From NCBI GenBank assembly GCA_964415175.1, contig CAYPYG010000010.1, positions 17,788-81,787 on the forward strand: 64,000 bases of DNA, given 5' to 3'. Numbering within the stretch: the first letter of the stretch is position 1; every line of letters starts with the position of its first letter. The notes beneath the pieces are model-generated. The model ran no database searches. It saw nothing but the letters and a program-made list of their open reading frames with translations, and was not told the origin of the DNA. Made by a program: the position numbers and the translations under genes. Source of the DNA: UBA2231 sp964415175. Lineage in GTDB: Bacteria > Elusimicrobiota > Elusimicrobia > Elusimicrobiales > UBA9959. This document shows, one piece after another, positions 20,842 through 29,462 of this stretch.

Positions 20842-21666
20842 ATGCAGTTCAAGACCTACCTGCTCAACGCGCTGGACATCTTCGCGGTGTACTACCTCGT
20901 ATACCGCCTGATCCTGCTCATAAAGGGCACCAGGGCCATGCAGGTGGTCTGGGGCGTCTTCATCCTGGCCGTCATCACCTCGCTGGCCAAGCTGCTGCAT
21001 TTTTCGGCCACGGTCTGGCTGCTCCAGCAGTTCTGGCTGGCCGGTATCTTCCTGCTCATCGTGGTGTTCCAGCCCGAGATCCGCTTCGCGCTGGCCAATA
21101 TCGGCGCGAACCCGCTGGGCCGCATCCTGGTGCCGCAGGAGTACCGGTTCATAAGCGAGCTCATCTCCGCCGTCCGGCAGGCCTCCGAGGCCAGGACCGG
21201 CATGCTGGTCGTGCTGGAGCAGGACATGGGCCTGCGCGACATAATCGAGAGCGGGACGCGCATCAACGGCGAGGTCTCCACGGACCTGCTGCTGACCATC
21301 TTCCACCCCAAGACCCCGCTGCACGACGGCGCCGCGGTCATAGCCAATAACCGCATCGTGGCCGCCGGCTGCATCCTGCCGCTCACCGAGCAGCAGGAGC
21401 TCTCCAAGATACTCGGCATGCGTCACCGCGCCGCGCTGGGCCTCAGCGAGATCGCCGACGCGATCGTGGTGGTGGTCTCCGAGGAGAACGGGACGGTCTC
21501 GCTGGCGCGCAACGGCAAACTGCAGCGCCACGTGGACACGGCGGACCTCGAAAAGATGCTTTACGAGCTCTACCGCTCCAAGGCGGAGAAGACGCTGCTG
21601 CGCAGGAGCGCCAGGCCGGAGGCCGCCGGCCGGCCTGAGTCCGGACAGGAGGGGGCCGGGAAATGA
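20842..21666 (+). CDS. cdaA: Membrane diadenylate cyclase CdaA (c-di-AMP synthase)
   Basis: A 274-residue enzyme that makes cyclic di-AMP from two ATP. Three N-terminal transmembrane helices (about 10-85) are followed by the DisA_N catalytic domain with its two signatures: DGA (Asp162, in PLHDGAAVI) and RHR (194-196, in GMRHRAALG). In Firmicutes the next genes are the regulator cdaR and glmM; here the next gene is a 31-codon fragment-like cdaR, and glmM is 22 kb away. It follows ftsH by 3 nt. Confidence 0.94.
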   Translation: MQFKTYLLNALDIFAVYYLVYRLILLIKGTRAMQVVWGVFILAVITSLAKLLHFSATVWLLQQFWLAGIFLLIVVFQPEIRFALANIGANPLGRILVPQEYRFISELISAVRQASEARTGMLVVLEQDMGLRDIIESGTRINGEVSTDLLLTIFHPKTPLHDGAAVIANNRIVAAGCILPLTEQQELSKILGMRHRAALGLSEIADAIVVVVSEENGTVSLARNGKLQRHVDTADLEKMLYELYRSKAEKTLLRRSARPEAAGRPESGQEGAGK

Positions 21667-21758
21667 ACTTCCGGGAACTTTTCACGCTCAACTGGGAGAT
21701 AAAGCTCCTTTCGCTGGTGATAGCGCTGCTGATCTGGTACTTCATAGTGGGGGGCTAG
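21663..21758 (+). CDS. 31-residue membrane peptide resembling the CdaR N-terminal anchor
   Basis: A very short gene whose ATG overlaps the cdaA stop (ATGA). The peptide has a short polar start (NFRELFTLNW) and one transmembrane helix (KLLSLVIALLIWYFIVGG), then TAG. The pattern 'NW-x-KLLSLxxAxLxWxxV' is the hallmark N-terminus of YbbR/CdaR, the membrane regulator of CdaA, but here no YbbR repeat follows: the next gene starts 8 nt later in another family. It could be a reduced CdaA partner or the leftover of a deletion. The overlap and conserved helix favour a translated peptide. Confidence 0.6.
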   Translation: MNFRELFTLNWEIKLLSLVIALLIWYFIVGG

Positions 21759-21766
21759 ACCGGCGC

Positions 21767-22270
21767 ATGGACGAGGGGAACCGCTGGACCCGGAAAGTGC
21801 TGGCTCTGGAAGAGCTGGCCTCCGAACTCGCCCGGCTCAAGGCCGCGGGCCGCAGGATTGTCCTCTGCCACGGCTGTTTCGATCTCATGCACCCCGGGCA
21901 CATAATGCACTTCCAGGCCGCCCGGGACATGGGCGACGTGCTGGCCGTGACGATAACGCCCGACGAATTCGTCAACAAGGGGCCGGGCCGCCCGGTCTTC
22001 GAGGCCCGGCTGCGCGCCGCCAGCGTGGCCGCGCTGGAATGCGTGGATTTCGCGGCCGTGAACAGGTGGCCCGATCCCGTCGAAACGATAAAGCTGCTCC
22101 GCCCCGACATCTACGTCAAGGGGCAGGAGTACGAGACGGACGCGCGCAAGCGCGCGGAACTGGAGAAGGACCTGGAGGCCGTGGCCGCGGTGGGGGCCCG
22201 GATGGCCTTCACCCACGAGAAGGTCTATTCCTCCACCAAACTCATCGGCGAGCACTACGGGAAGAAATGA
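21767..22270 (+). CDS. Cytidylyltransferase-family (HldE C-terminal-like) nucleotidyltransferase
   Basis: A 167-residue Rossmann-type nucleotidyltransferase. HGCFDLMHPGHIMHF contains the HxGH nucleotide-binding motif and YSSTKLI the second, as in the HldE C-terminal (RfaE2) domain that makes ADP-heptose; related enzymes use other sugar phosphates or alditol phosphates. It overlaps the following kinase gene by ATGA, so the two HldE-like activities are encoded separately. It opens a long glycan-precursor operon. Confidence 0.85.
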   Translation: MDEGNRWTRKVLALEELASELARLKAAGRRIVLCHGCFDLMHPGHIMHFQAARDMGDVLAVTITPDEFVNKGPGRPVFEARLRAASVAALECVDFAAVNRWPDPVETIKLLRPDIYVKGQEYETDARKRAELEKDLEAVAAVGARMAFTHEKVYSSTKLIGEHYGKK

Positions 22271-23463
22271 AACTCCTGAAGAAGATACGGACGGTGGACG
22301 ATCTGGACGCGATGGCCGCCGCGCTGCGCCGCGCCGGCAAGAGGACCATGAAAGCGGCCGGCTGCGACCTTTATGTCTCCGACAAGAGCCATGCTCCCGG
22401 CATAATCGCCCAGTTCCTCGGTCTTTACCCCCCGGCCACCCGCCGCTATCTCGCCGGCATCGGGTCCAGGTACGGCGCGGACGCCATAACGGAGGCCCTG
22501 AAGGCCCTCGGGAAGAAGCGCGCGCTGGTGATAGGGGACGGCATCCTGGACGAGTACCACTACTGCGAGTCCATGGGCCGCTCTTCCAAGGAGCCGCTGG
22601 TGGTGCAGCGCTACCTCGGCGAAGAGGTCTTCGCCGGCGGGGCTTTCGCCGCGGCCAACCATATCGCCGAACTCTGCGGCAGGGTCACGCTGGTCTCCGT
22701 GCTCGGCGACAAGGACAGGCGGGAGAATTTCATACGGGGCAGGCTGGGCCGGAACGTCCGCCCCCGCTTCTTCACCCGCTCCGGTTCCCAGACCATCCTC
22801 AAGAAGCGCTTCATCGAGAAATACTCCGGCTCCAAGCTCTTCGAGATCTGTCACATGGACAAAGGGTACGTCTCCTCCCGCGAAGAGTCGGCGATCCTGG
22901 CCTTCCTGGAACGGGAACTGCCCCGGCACGACATGGTGCTGGCGCTGGATTTCGGCCACGGGCTTTTCACCGGCAGGATAATACGGCTGCTGGAAAAGAA
23001 GTCCGGGTTCCTGGCGGTGAACGTGCAGACCAACAGCGCCAACTCCGGCTTCAACATGATAACCAAGTACCGCCGGGCCGATTTCGCCTCGATAACCGAA
23101 CTGGAGGCCCGCCTCGCCTGCCACGACGAGTACGGCCCTACGGAAGGGGTGCTGAAGTCCATCTGTTCCGCGATAGGCGCCTCCATGATGCTGATGACCC
23201 GCGGCAAGCACGGTTCGATGGGCTATTCCCCGCGGCACGGCTTCGTCACCGCCCCCGCGCTGGCCGCCCGCGTGGTGGACCGCGTCGGGGCCGGCGACGC
23301 CTTCTTCTCTTACGCGGCGCCGTGCGCCGCCGCCGGCCTGCCGCCCGACCTGGTCTCCTTCGTCGGCAACGCGGCCGGGGCCATAGCCGTGCAGATCGTC
23401 TGCAACAAGGAGCCGGTCCGCTCCGCCAGGCTTTTCGAGCTGATCTCCTCCCTGCTGGCCTGA
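22267..23463 (+). CDS. PfkB-family (HldE N-terminal-like) sugar kinase
   Basis: A 398-residue ribokinase-family protein. An extra N-terminal segment of about 90 residues precedes the kinase core (RALVIGDGILDEYHYC), which ends with the anion hole and catalytic base of the family: VDRVGAGDAFFSYAA. It most resembles the RfaE1 kinase of heptose 7-phosphate in ADP-heptose synthesis, especially beside an RfaE2-like and a GmhA-like gene. The long N-terminal extension is unusual and unassigned. Exact substrate is inference. Confidence 0.82.
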   Translation: MKLLKKIRTVDDLDAMAAALRRAGKRTMKAAGCDLYVSDKSHAPGIIAQFLGLYPPATRRYLAGIGSRYGADAITEALKALGKKRALVIGDGILDEYHYCESMGRSSKEPLVVQRYLGEEVFAGGAFAAANHIAELCGRVTLVSVLGDKDRRENFIRGRLGRNVRPRFFTRSGSQTILKKRFIEKYSGSKLFEICHMDKGYVSSREESAILAFLERELPRHDMVLALDFGHGLFTGRIIRLLEKKSGFLAVNVQTNSANSGFNMITKYRRADFASITELEARLACHDEYGPTEGVLKSICSAIGASMMLMTRGKHGSMGYSPRHGFVTAPALAARVVDRVGAGDAFFSYAAPCAAAGLPPDLVSFVGNAAGAIAVQIVCNKEPVRSARLFELISSLLA

Positions 23464-23498
23464 GCGCGCGCCGCGGCGGGAAGGGGAGCGCCCTATTT

Positions 23499-24080
23499 AT
23501 GAAAAAGTTCGTCAAAGACTACTATTCGGAACTGGGAAGCCTCTTCTCGGCCGTCTCGGCCTCGGGACCGGACGGCGGGAAGCTGGATTTCGGCGGCGGC
23601 GTCGCCCTGGCCGCGGACCTGATGCGGGCGGCCTGCGGGGCCGGCCGCAAGATCATGTTCGTCGGCAACGGGGCGAGCGCGGCCATCTCCAGCCATCTCG
23701 CCGCCGATTATCTCAAGAACGGCGGCATGCGCGCGCTGGCCTTCAACGACGCGGCCCTGCTCACCTGCGTTTCCAACGACATTTCGTACTCGAAGGTGTT
23801 CGAGGTCCCACTGAAGGCGATGGCCGACGCGGGGGACCTGCTCGTGGCCATCAGCAGTTCCGGCCGGTCGCCCAACGTGATAGCCGCGGCTAAAGCGGCC
23901 TCCGCGGCCGGCTGCACCGTGATAACGCTGACCGGTTTTTCGGCCTCCAATCCCCTGCGGCGCCTCGGGGCGGTGAATTTCCACGCGCCTTCCTCCCTCT
24001 ACGGCCACGTCGAGATCGTCCACCACTCCATCTGCCACTGCATCCTCGAACATATCATCGAAGGGGCGAAAAAACGATGA
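23499..24080 (+). CDS. SIS-domain isomerase, GmhA-like
   Basis: A 193-residue SIS-domain protein. FVGNGASAAISSHLAADYLKN and LLVAISSSGRSPNVI are the two phosphosugar-binding serine-rich loops, arranged as in phosphoheptose isomerase GmhA (sedoheptulose 7-phosphate to heptose 7-phosphate). HVEIVHHSICHCILE near the end matches the GmhA C-terminal helix with metal-binding His. With the two preceding genes it forms a set able to make a nucleotide-activated heptose or related sugar. Its ATG follows an AAGGGGAG site. Confidence 0.85.
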   Translation: MKKFVKDYYSELGSLFSAVSASGPDGGKLDFGGGVALAADLMRAACGAGRKIMFVGNGASAAISSHLAADYLKNGGMRALAFNDAALLTCVSNDISYSKVFEVPLKAMADAGDLLVAISSSGRSPNVIAAAKAASAAGCTVITLTGFSASNPLRRLGAVNFHAPSSLYGHVEIVHHSICHCILEHIIEGAKKR

Positions 24081-25078
24081 AGCACAGGAACGTCCTGGTG
24101 ACCGGCGGAGCCGGGTTCATCGGCAGCCACCTGGTCGACAGGCTCCTGGCGGAGGGGCGGAAGGTGACGGTGATCGATAATTTCGCGACCGGCCGGCGCG
24201 GGAACCTGGCGTCGGCCCTCGGCAACCCCCGCTTCACCCTGCGCCGCGCCGACGTGGCGGACTTCGGCTCGATAAAGTCCGCTTTCAAAGGGATCGACTG
24301 CGTTTTTCATCTGGCGGCGCTGGCCGATATCGTGCCCTCGATACAGCGGCCCCTGGACTATCACCGCGCCAACGTGGACGGCACCGTGTCGGTGCTGGAG
24401 GCGGCCCGCCTCGCCGGGGTGCGCAAGTTCGTCTACACGGCCTCCTCCTCCTGCTACGGCATACCGGACAGGACCCCCACCCCGGAGAGCGCCGAGATCC
24501 GGCCGATGTACCCCTACGCGCTGACCAAGTACCTGGGCGAGCAGTACGCCCTGCACTGGCACAGGACCTACGGGCTGGACGTGACCTCCCTCCGGCTTTT
24601 CAACGTGTACGGCCCGCGGTCGCGCACCAGCGGCACCTACGGGGCGGTCTTCGGCGTCTTCCTGGCGCAGAAACTGGCCGGCAGGCCGTTCACCGTGGTC
24701 GGCGACGGCGAGCAGACCAGGGATTTCACCTTCGTCAGCGACGTCGCCGCCGCTTTCGTCCGGGCCGCCGAGGCCGGCGGCGCGGGGAAGATCTTCAACG
24801 TCGGGTCCGGCGGCACTTACAGCGTCAATTCCCTCGTCCGGCTGCTCGGCGGGCCCGTGGAGCACATAGCCAGGCGGCCCGGCGAGCCCGATCGCACCTT
24901 CGCGGATATCAGGAAGATCGTCAAAGAACTGAAATGGCGCCCGACCGTGCGGTTCCGCGACGGGGTGAAGGTGATGCTGGACAACATAGCGCTGTGGCGG
25001 GACGCGCCCGTCTGGGACAGGCGTTCCATTTCGCGCGAGACGGCGGACTGGTTCCGCTACCTGGGAGAGGGGAAATGA
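24077..25078 (+). CDS. NAD-dependent sugar epimerase/dehydratase (extended SDR)
   Basis: A 333-residue extended short-chain dehydrogenase. The NAD-binding TGGAGFIGSHLVDRL, the catalytic YxxxK (YALTK), TASSSCYG and LRLFNVYGPR place it with UDP-glucose/UDP-glucuronate 4-epimerases. It likely changes the configuration of a nucleotide sugar in the operon. Exact substrate cannot be read from sequence. ATGA overlap with the isomerase upstream and with the next epimerase. Confidence 0.85.
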   Translation: MKHRNVLVTGGAGFIGSHLVDRLLAEGRKVTVIDNFATGRRGNLASALGNPRFTLRRADVADFGSIKSAFKGIDCVFHLAALADIVPSIQRPLDYHRANVDGTVSVLEAARLAGVRKFVYTASSSCYGIPDRTPTPESAEIRPMYPYALTKYLGEQYALHWHRTYGLDVTSLRLFNVYGPRSRTSGTYGAVFGVFLAQKLAGRPFTVVGDGEQTRDFTFVSDVAAAFVRAAEAGGAGKIFNVGSGGTYSVNSLVRLLGGPVEHIARRPGEPDRTFADIRKIVKELKWRPTVRFRDGVKVMLDNIALWRDAPVWDRRSISRETADWFRYLGEGK

Positions 25079-26070
25079 GGACCATAAAGAAAGTACTCGT
25101 CACCGGCGGGGCCGGCTACGTGGGGAGCGCCCTGGTCCCCAGGCTGATAGCGGCCGGTTTCGAGGTCACCGTGGTGGACCTTTACATCTACGGCGACGGG
25201 ACGCTGGCCGGGGTGAAGGGGTCGCCGCTCCTCAGGGAGATAAAAGGCGATATCCGGGACGCCGCCCTGATGGACGCCGCCCTGGAAGGGATGGACGCGG
25301 TCATACACCTGGCGTGCATCTCCAACGATCCCAGCTACGACCTGGACCCGGAACTCGGCCGGAGCATAAACTACGACGCGTTCGTCCGGCTGGTCGGGCT
25401 CTCTAAAAAACGCGGGGTCGGGCGTTTCATCTACGCCTCCAGTTCCAGCGTATACGGCATCAAGGAGGGGGTCAGCGTGACGGAGGACCTCCCTCTCGAG
25501 CCGCTCACCGACTACTCCCGGTACAAGGCCGAATGCGAAAAAGTGCTCCTCGCCGCCGCGGCGGAAGACTTCGTCGTCTGCGTGCTCCGGCCGGCGACGG
25601 TCTGCGGCTATTCCGCCCGCCTGCGCCTCGACCTGACCGTCAACATACTCACCAACCACGCCGTGAACAAGGGGGAGATCACCGTGTTCGGCGGAGAGCA
25701 GCTGCGGCCCAACATCCATATCGACGACATGGCGGAACTCTATGTCCGGATGCTGGGCTACCCGGACGGGAGCATACACAAGAAGATCTTCAACGCGGGG
25801 TACGAGAACTACAAGGTGAGGGAGATCGCGGAGATGGTGAGGAAGGTGGTCGGGAACGTCCCGGTCCGCACGGTGCCGACCGACGACAACCGCTCCTACC
25901 ACGTTTCCTCGGAGAAGATACGGCGGGAGCTGGGTTTCGCCCCTTCGCGCAGCATCGAGGACGCGGTGCGCGGCCTGCGGGACGCTTTCGCCGCGGGTAA
26001 GGTCCCGGACCCCCTCACCGACAGCCGCTACTTCAACATAAAGCGGATGACGGAACTGGGCCTGAAGTAG
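25075..26070 (+). CDS. NAD-dependent epimerase/dehydratase (extended SDR)
   Basis: A 331-residue extended SDR, second of four in this cluster. TGGAGYVGSALVPRL binds NAD; ASSSSVYGIKEG, the YxxxK motif in DYSRYKAECEK, and LRPATVCGYS follow. The CISNDPSYDLDP segment is typical of a subgroup common in lipopolysaccharide and capsule clusters whose members convert nucleotide-activated heptoses or 6-deoxysugars. ATG 25075 overlaps the previous stop; the upstream open frame is not this gene. Confidence 0.83.
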   Translation: MRTIKKVLVTGGAGYVGSALVPRLIAAGFEVTVVDLYIYGDGTLAGVKGSPLLREIKGDIRDAALMDAALEGMDAVIHLACISNDPSYDLDPELGRSINYDAFVRLVGLSKKRGVGRFIYASSSSVYGIKEGVSVTEDLPLEPLTDYSRYKAECEKVLLAAAAEDFVVCVLRPATVCGYSARLRLDLTVNILTNHAVNKGEITVFGGEQLRPNIHIDDMAELYVRMLGYPDGSIHKKIFNAGYENYKVREIAEMVRKVVGNVPVRTVPTDDNRSYHVSSEKIRRELGFAPSRSIEDAVRGLRDAFAAGKVPDPLTDSRYFNIKRMTELGLK

Positions 26071-26082
26071 GCGCGGCGGGAT

Positions 26083-26694
26083 ATGACGCATATCGGCATG
26101 GACTTCGACAACACGATAGTCTCCTACGACGAGGTCTTTTACCGCTGCGCGCTAGAGCGCGGGCTCATAGCGCCGGGGGCGGACGCTTCCAAGAGCGGCG
26201 TCCGGAGCCTGGTAAGGGCGCTGCCGCGCGGGAACGAGCAATGGACCGCCCTGCAGGCGGTGGTATACGGGGAGCGGACGGCCGAGGCCTCCTTCATGCC
26301 GGGCGCGGAGCGGTTCATCCGGAAATGCTCCGCCAGCGGGTTCCGGGTCTCCGTCATAAGCCACAAGACCGAGTTCGACGCGGCGGGTTCCGGGACGAAC
26401 CTGCGCGCCTCCGCGCTGGCCTGGATGCGGGCGAAAGGGTTCTTTTCTGAAAATGGCCTGGGGCTCTCGGAGGCCGACGTCTGCTTCGAGCCCACGCGCG
26501 CGGCCAAGCTGGAGCGGATCGCCGAGAGGGGCTGCTCGCATTTCATAGACGACCTGGCCGAGGTGCTGGAAGAGGAGCTCTTCCCGGCCGGCGTGGTGCG
26601 TCTCCATTATAATCCGGCCGGATGCGCTCCGGCCGCCGGTTCGCTGTGTTTCGACGGGTGGGACGGGATCTATGGATATTTCTTCGGGGTCTGA
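26083..26694 (+). CDS. HAD-superfamily phosphatase-like protein
   Basis: A 203-residue protein starting with the HAD motif I in the form MDFDNTIVSYD (nucleophile Asp in DFDNT). VSVISHKTE looks like motif II, and a CSHFIDDLAEVLEE segment is motif IV. This matches a HAD group found in surface-polysaccharide clusters and could serve as the phosphatase step (as GmhB does in heptose synthesis). It overlaps the following kinase gene by 23 nt. Confidence 0.75.
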   Translation: MTHIGMDFDNTIVSYDEVFYRCALERGLIAPGADASKSGVRSLVRALPRGNEQWTALQAVVYGERTAEASFMPGAERFIRKCSASGFRVSVISHKTEFDAAGSGTNLRASALAWMRAKGFFSENGLGLSEADVCFEPTRAAKLERIAERGCSHFIDDLAEVLEEELFPAGVVRLHYNPAGCAPAAGSLCFDGWDGIYGYFFGV

Positions 26695-27730
26695 CCGCTC
26701 CGCCGCACTGGCGGGCGAATTCGCCGCGGCGCGGCTGGGCGACGGCGTCCTTTCCGTGGAGCCGCTCTCGGCCTGGAACAGCGGCGTGTTCAGGGTCTTC
26801 CTCCGCGGCGGCGGGACCGTTATCGTGAAAGCCTACGGCGAAGGCAGGCGGGCCCGGGCCGACGTCGAGTTCCGGGCGCTGGAATTCCTGCGCGCCGGCG
26901 GCCTGAAGCGGGTCCCCGCCCCGCTTTTCCGCTCCCCGGACGGAAGCCTGTGCGCGTACGGCGACCTGAAAGGACGCAAGCTCCGCCCGGAGGAGATAGG
27001 CCGGCGCGAGACCGGCTCGGCCGTGTCGCTGCTCGCGGAAATAGCCGCCCTGTCCTCCGCTCCGGGGGCCGAAGCCCTTCCCGCGGCGGCCGAGGCCTGC
27101 TTCACGGTGGACGGGTACCTGCTCAACGTCGACCGCAGGCTGGACTCGCTGCGCGGGGCGGCCGCCTCCGGCGGGCGCGCCGACCTCGCCGCTTTCCTGG
27201 AGGAGGCGGAGATTTTCAGGAAGGAAGCGGCCGGCTACGTCCGGGAGGCCTGCGCCGCCCGCGGCCTTCTCCCCGGCGCCGAACTGAGCCGCGAAGCCAG
27301 GATACTCAGTCCCTCCGACGTAGGCTTCCACAATATACTGGCGGACGCCGGCGGTACGGCCCGTTTCGTCGACTTCGAGTATTTCGGCTGGGACGATCCG
27401 GCCAAGACCGCCGCCGACTTCATGCTGGAGCCGGCCGTCCCGTTCCCGGCCGGCCTGCGCGGTTTCTTCCTGGAGAAGTTCGCGGAAAGCGTCCCCGTGG
27501 ACCCGGATTTCAGGAAGCGGCTGGCGGTCGTCTTCCCTCTGCTCGGGCTCAAATGGGCGCTGATAATCCTCAACGACTTCCTCCCGTCGTCGCCCAGGCG
27601 GCGCGCCATGACGGCCGGGGAACTGGGACCGCATCTGGCGGGACAGCTCGGCAAGGCCGCGGCCATGCTGCGGTCGGTGGCCGCCCAATATACGGAATTC
27701 GCCGTACTGGCGGCGGGAGCCGCGGCATGA
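26672..27730 (+). CDS. Aminoglycoside-phosphotransferase-like (choline/sugar kinase fold) protein
   Basis: A 352-residue protein with an APH/choline-kinase fold. VIVKAY carries the ATP-binding lysine, SPSDVGFHNIL the catalytic loop (Asp-x4-Asn; the usual HGD is replaced by PSD), and FVDFEYFGWDDPAKTAADF the metal-binding Asp loop. In glycan clusters such kinases phosphorylate sugars or alcohols such as choline; the substrate here is unknown. ATGA overlap with the transketolase gene downstream. Confidence 0.75.
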   Translation: MDISSGSDRSAALAGEFAAARLGDGVLSVEPLSAWNSGVFRVFLRGGGTVIVKAYGEGRRARADVEFRALEFLRAGGLKRVPAPLFRSPDGSLCAYGDLKGRKLRPEEIGRRETGSAVSLLAEIAALSSAPGAEALPAAAEACFTVDGYLLNVDRRLDSLRGAAASGGRADLAAFLEEAEIFRKEAAGYVREACAARGLLPGAELSREARILSPSDVGFHNILADAGGTARFVDFEYFGWDDPAKTAADFMLEPAVPFPAGLRGFFLEKFAESVPVDPDFRKRLAVVFPLLGLKWALIILNDFLPSSPRRRAMTAGELGPHLAGQLGKAAAMLRSVAAQYTEFAVLAAGAAA

Positions 27731-28536
27731 AAAAGGGCATAGACCTTCGTCTGAGGCGCAAGATACTGCGGGTCCTCGATTGCAGCCGGCGGGGCCATGT
27801 GCCGAGCGCTTTTTCCATAGTGGAGATCCTGAAGGTCCTTTACGGCGAAGTCCTCCGCTGCAGGCCCGGCGAGCCGGCCTGGGAGGACAGGGACCGGTTC
27901 ATACTGAGCAAGGGGCACGGCTGCCTCGCCCTCTACGTCCTCCTGGCGGAGAAAGGTTTTTTCCCCGAGGAGGAACTGGCCCGGTTCTGCCGCCCGGGCG
28001 GGATCCTGGGCGGCCATCCCGAGTACGGCAAGGTGCCGGGGGTGGAATTCTCCACCGGTTCGCTGGGCCACGGCCTCTCCTTCGGGGTCGGCACGGCGCT
28101 GGCCGCCAGGATGGACGGCAAGGATCGCCGCACTTTCGTCCTCATGGGGGACGGCGAATGCCAGGAAGGGTCCGTCTGGGAAGCGGCCATGTGCGCGGGC
28201 AAGCACCGCCTCGCCGGCCTTACGGCCATGATAGACTACAACAAGCGGCAGGCCTACGGCCCGGTGTGCGAAGTGCAGGACCTCGAGCCCCTGGCGCGGA
28301 AGTGGGAGAGTTTCAACTGGGAGGTCGTCTCCGCGGACGGCCACGACGAGGCGGCGGTAAGGGAGGCGTTCGGCAGACTACCCCTGTCCCCGGAAAAACC
28401 GTCGCTGATAATTTTCAATACCGTCAAAGGCAGGGGGATAGCGGCGCTGGAGAACGACCCGTCCTGGCATCACAAGAGCGGGATAAAGGACGACGCCATG
28501 AAAGCCCTCTGCGACGCGCTGGGAGCGGACGAATGA
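27727..28536 (+). CDS. Transketolase N-terminal subunit (split)
   Basis: A 269-residue protein equal to the thiamine-diphosphate-binding half of transketolase: SKGHGCLALY, HPEYGKVPGVEFSTGSLGHG and the ThDP motif GDGECQEGSVWEA...N. The C-terminal half is encoded by the next gene (ATGA overlap). Split transketolases transfer two-carbon ketol units; one inside a nucleotide-sugar operon probably serves a dedicated sugar precursor rather than the pentose phosphate pathway. Confidence 0.9.
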   Translation: MKKGIDLRLRRKILRVLDCSRRGHVPSAFSIVEILKVLYGEVLRCRPGEPAWEDRDRFILSKGHGCLALYVLLAEKGFFPEEELARFCRPGGILGGHPEYGKVPGVEFSTGSLGHGLSFGVGTALAARMDGKDRRTFVLMGDGECQEGSVWEAAMCAGKHRLAGLTAMIDYNKRQAYGPVCEVQDLEPLARKWESFNWEVVSADGHDEAAVREAFGRLPLSPEKPSLIIFNTVKGRGIAALENDPSWHHKSGIKDDAMKALCDALGADE

Positions 28537-29456
28537 GGAAGACCTGTCTCAACTGCGTGTACGAACTGGCGAAAAAGGACCCGCGGGTGGTCTTCATCGG
28601 CTCCGACATCGGCGCCGGTACCCTGGACGCCTTCAAGCGGGAGTTCCCGGACAGGTTCTTCATGGAGGGAGTGGGGGAGGCCAACATAATCGGCCTCGCC
28701 GCGGGCCTGGCGTTGAACGGGAAGATCGTCTACATCAACACCCTGGCCTCTTTTATCACCAGGAGATGTTTCGAGCAGGTCCTGCTGGACCTGGCGCTGC
28801 ACCGGGCCAGGGTCCGCCTGATAGGCAGCGGCGGCGGGCTGGTCTACGGGCCGCTCGGGCCCACTCATAACCCGACCGAGGATATCGCCGTCATGCGGGC
28901 GGTGCCCGGCATGACCATAGCGGCGCCGGCCGACGCCGAAGAGATGAAGCGGCTGATGCCGCAGACCCTGGAGGTCGGCGGGCCGGTCTACATACGGCTG
29001 GGGAAAGGCGGCGACCCGGTGGTCACCTCGCCCGAACACGGTTTCAGGCTCGGGGAGCCCGTCCTGGCCAGGCCCGGGCGGGACGCGCTGCTGGTCTCCA
29101 CGGGGATAATGCTGGGCCCGGCCCTCAAGGCCGCGGAAGAACTGGGCGCGGAAGGCGTAGGCTGCGGAGTCCTGCACGTCCATACGGTCAAGCCGCTGGA
29201 TGCCGCCGCCCTGCTCCGGGCCGCCGAAGGGGTGCCCGTCATAGCCACCGTGGAAGAGCACAGCGTGACGGGCGGCCTGGGCGGAGCCGTGGCCGAGGCG
29301 CTGATGGAAGCGGGGCCGGGCCGGGTGAAAAAATTCAGGCGGCTCGGCCTGCCGGACGCTTTCCCGGACGGTTACGGTTCCCAGGCGCAGCTTCTGGAGC
29401 GCTACGGCCTGACCGCCGGGGCGATAGCGGAAAATATCAGAGAGATGAGGAGATGA
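28533..29456 (+). CDS. Transketolase C-terminal subunit (split)
   Basis: A 307-residue protein containing the pyrimidine-binding and C-terminal domains of transketolase. GVGEANIIGLAAGLA carries the glutamate that activates thiamine diphosphate; GPLGPTHNPTEDIAVMR and VEEHSVTGGLGGAVAE are family landmarks (the latter also seen in DXS and pyruvate dehydrogenase E1 beta). It must associate with the preceding subunit to form the active site. Confidence 0.9.
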   Translation: MRKTCLNCVYELAKKDPRVVFIGSDIGAGTLDAFKREFPDRFFMEGVGEANIIGLAAGLALNGKIVYINTLASFITRRCFEQVLLDLALHRARVRLIGSGGGLVYGPLGPTHNPTEDIAVMRAVPGMTIAAPADAEEMKRLMPQTLEVGGPVYIRLGKGGDPVVTSPEHGFRLGEPVLARPGRDALLVSTGIMLGPALKAAEELGAEGVGCGVLHVHTVKPLDAAALLRAAEGVPVIATVEEHSVTGGLGGAVAEALMEAGPGRVKKFRRLGLPDAFPDGYGSQAQLLERYGLTAGAIAENIREMRR

Positions 29457-29462
29457 ACCATC

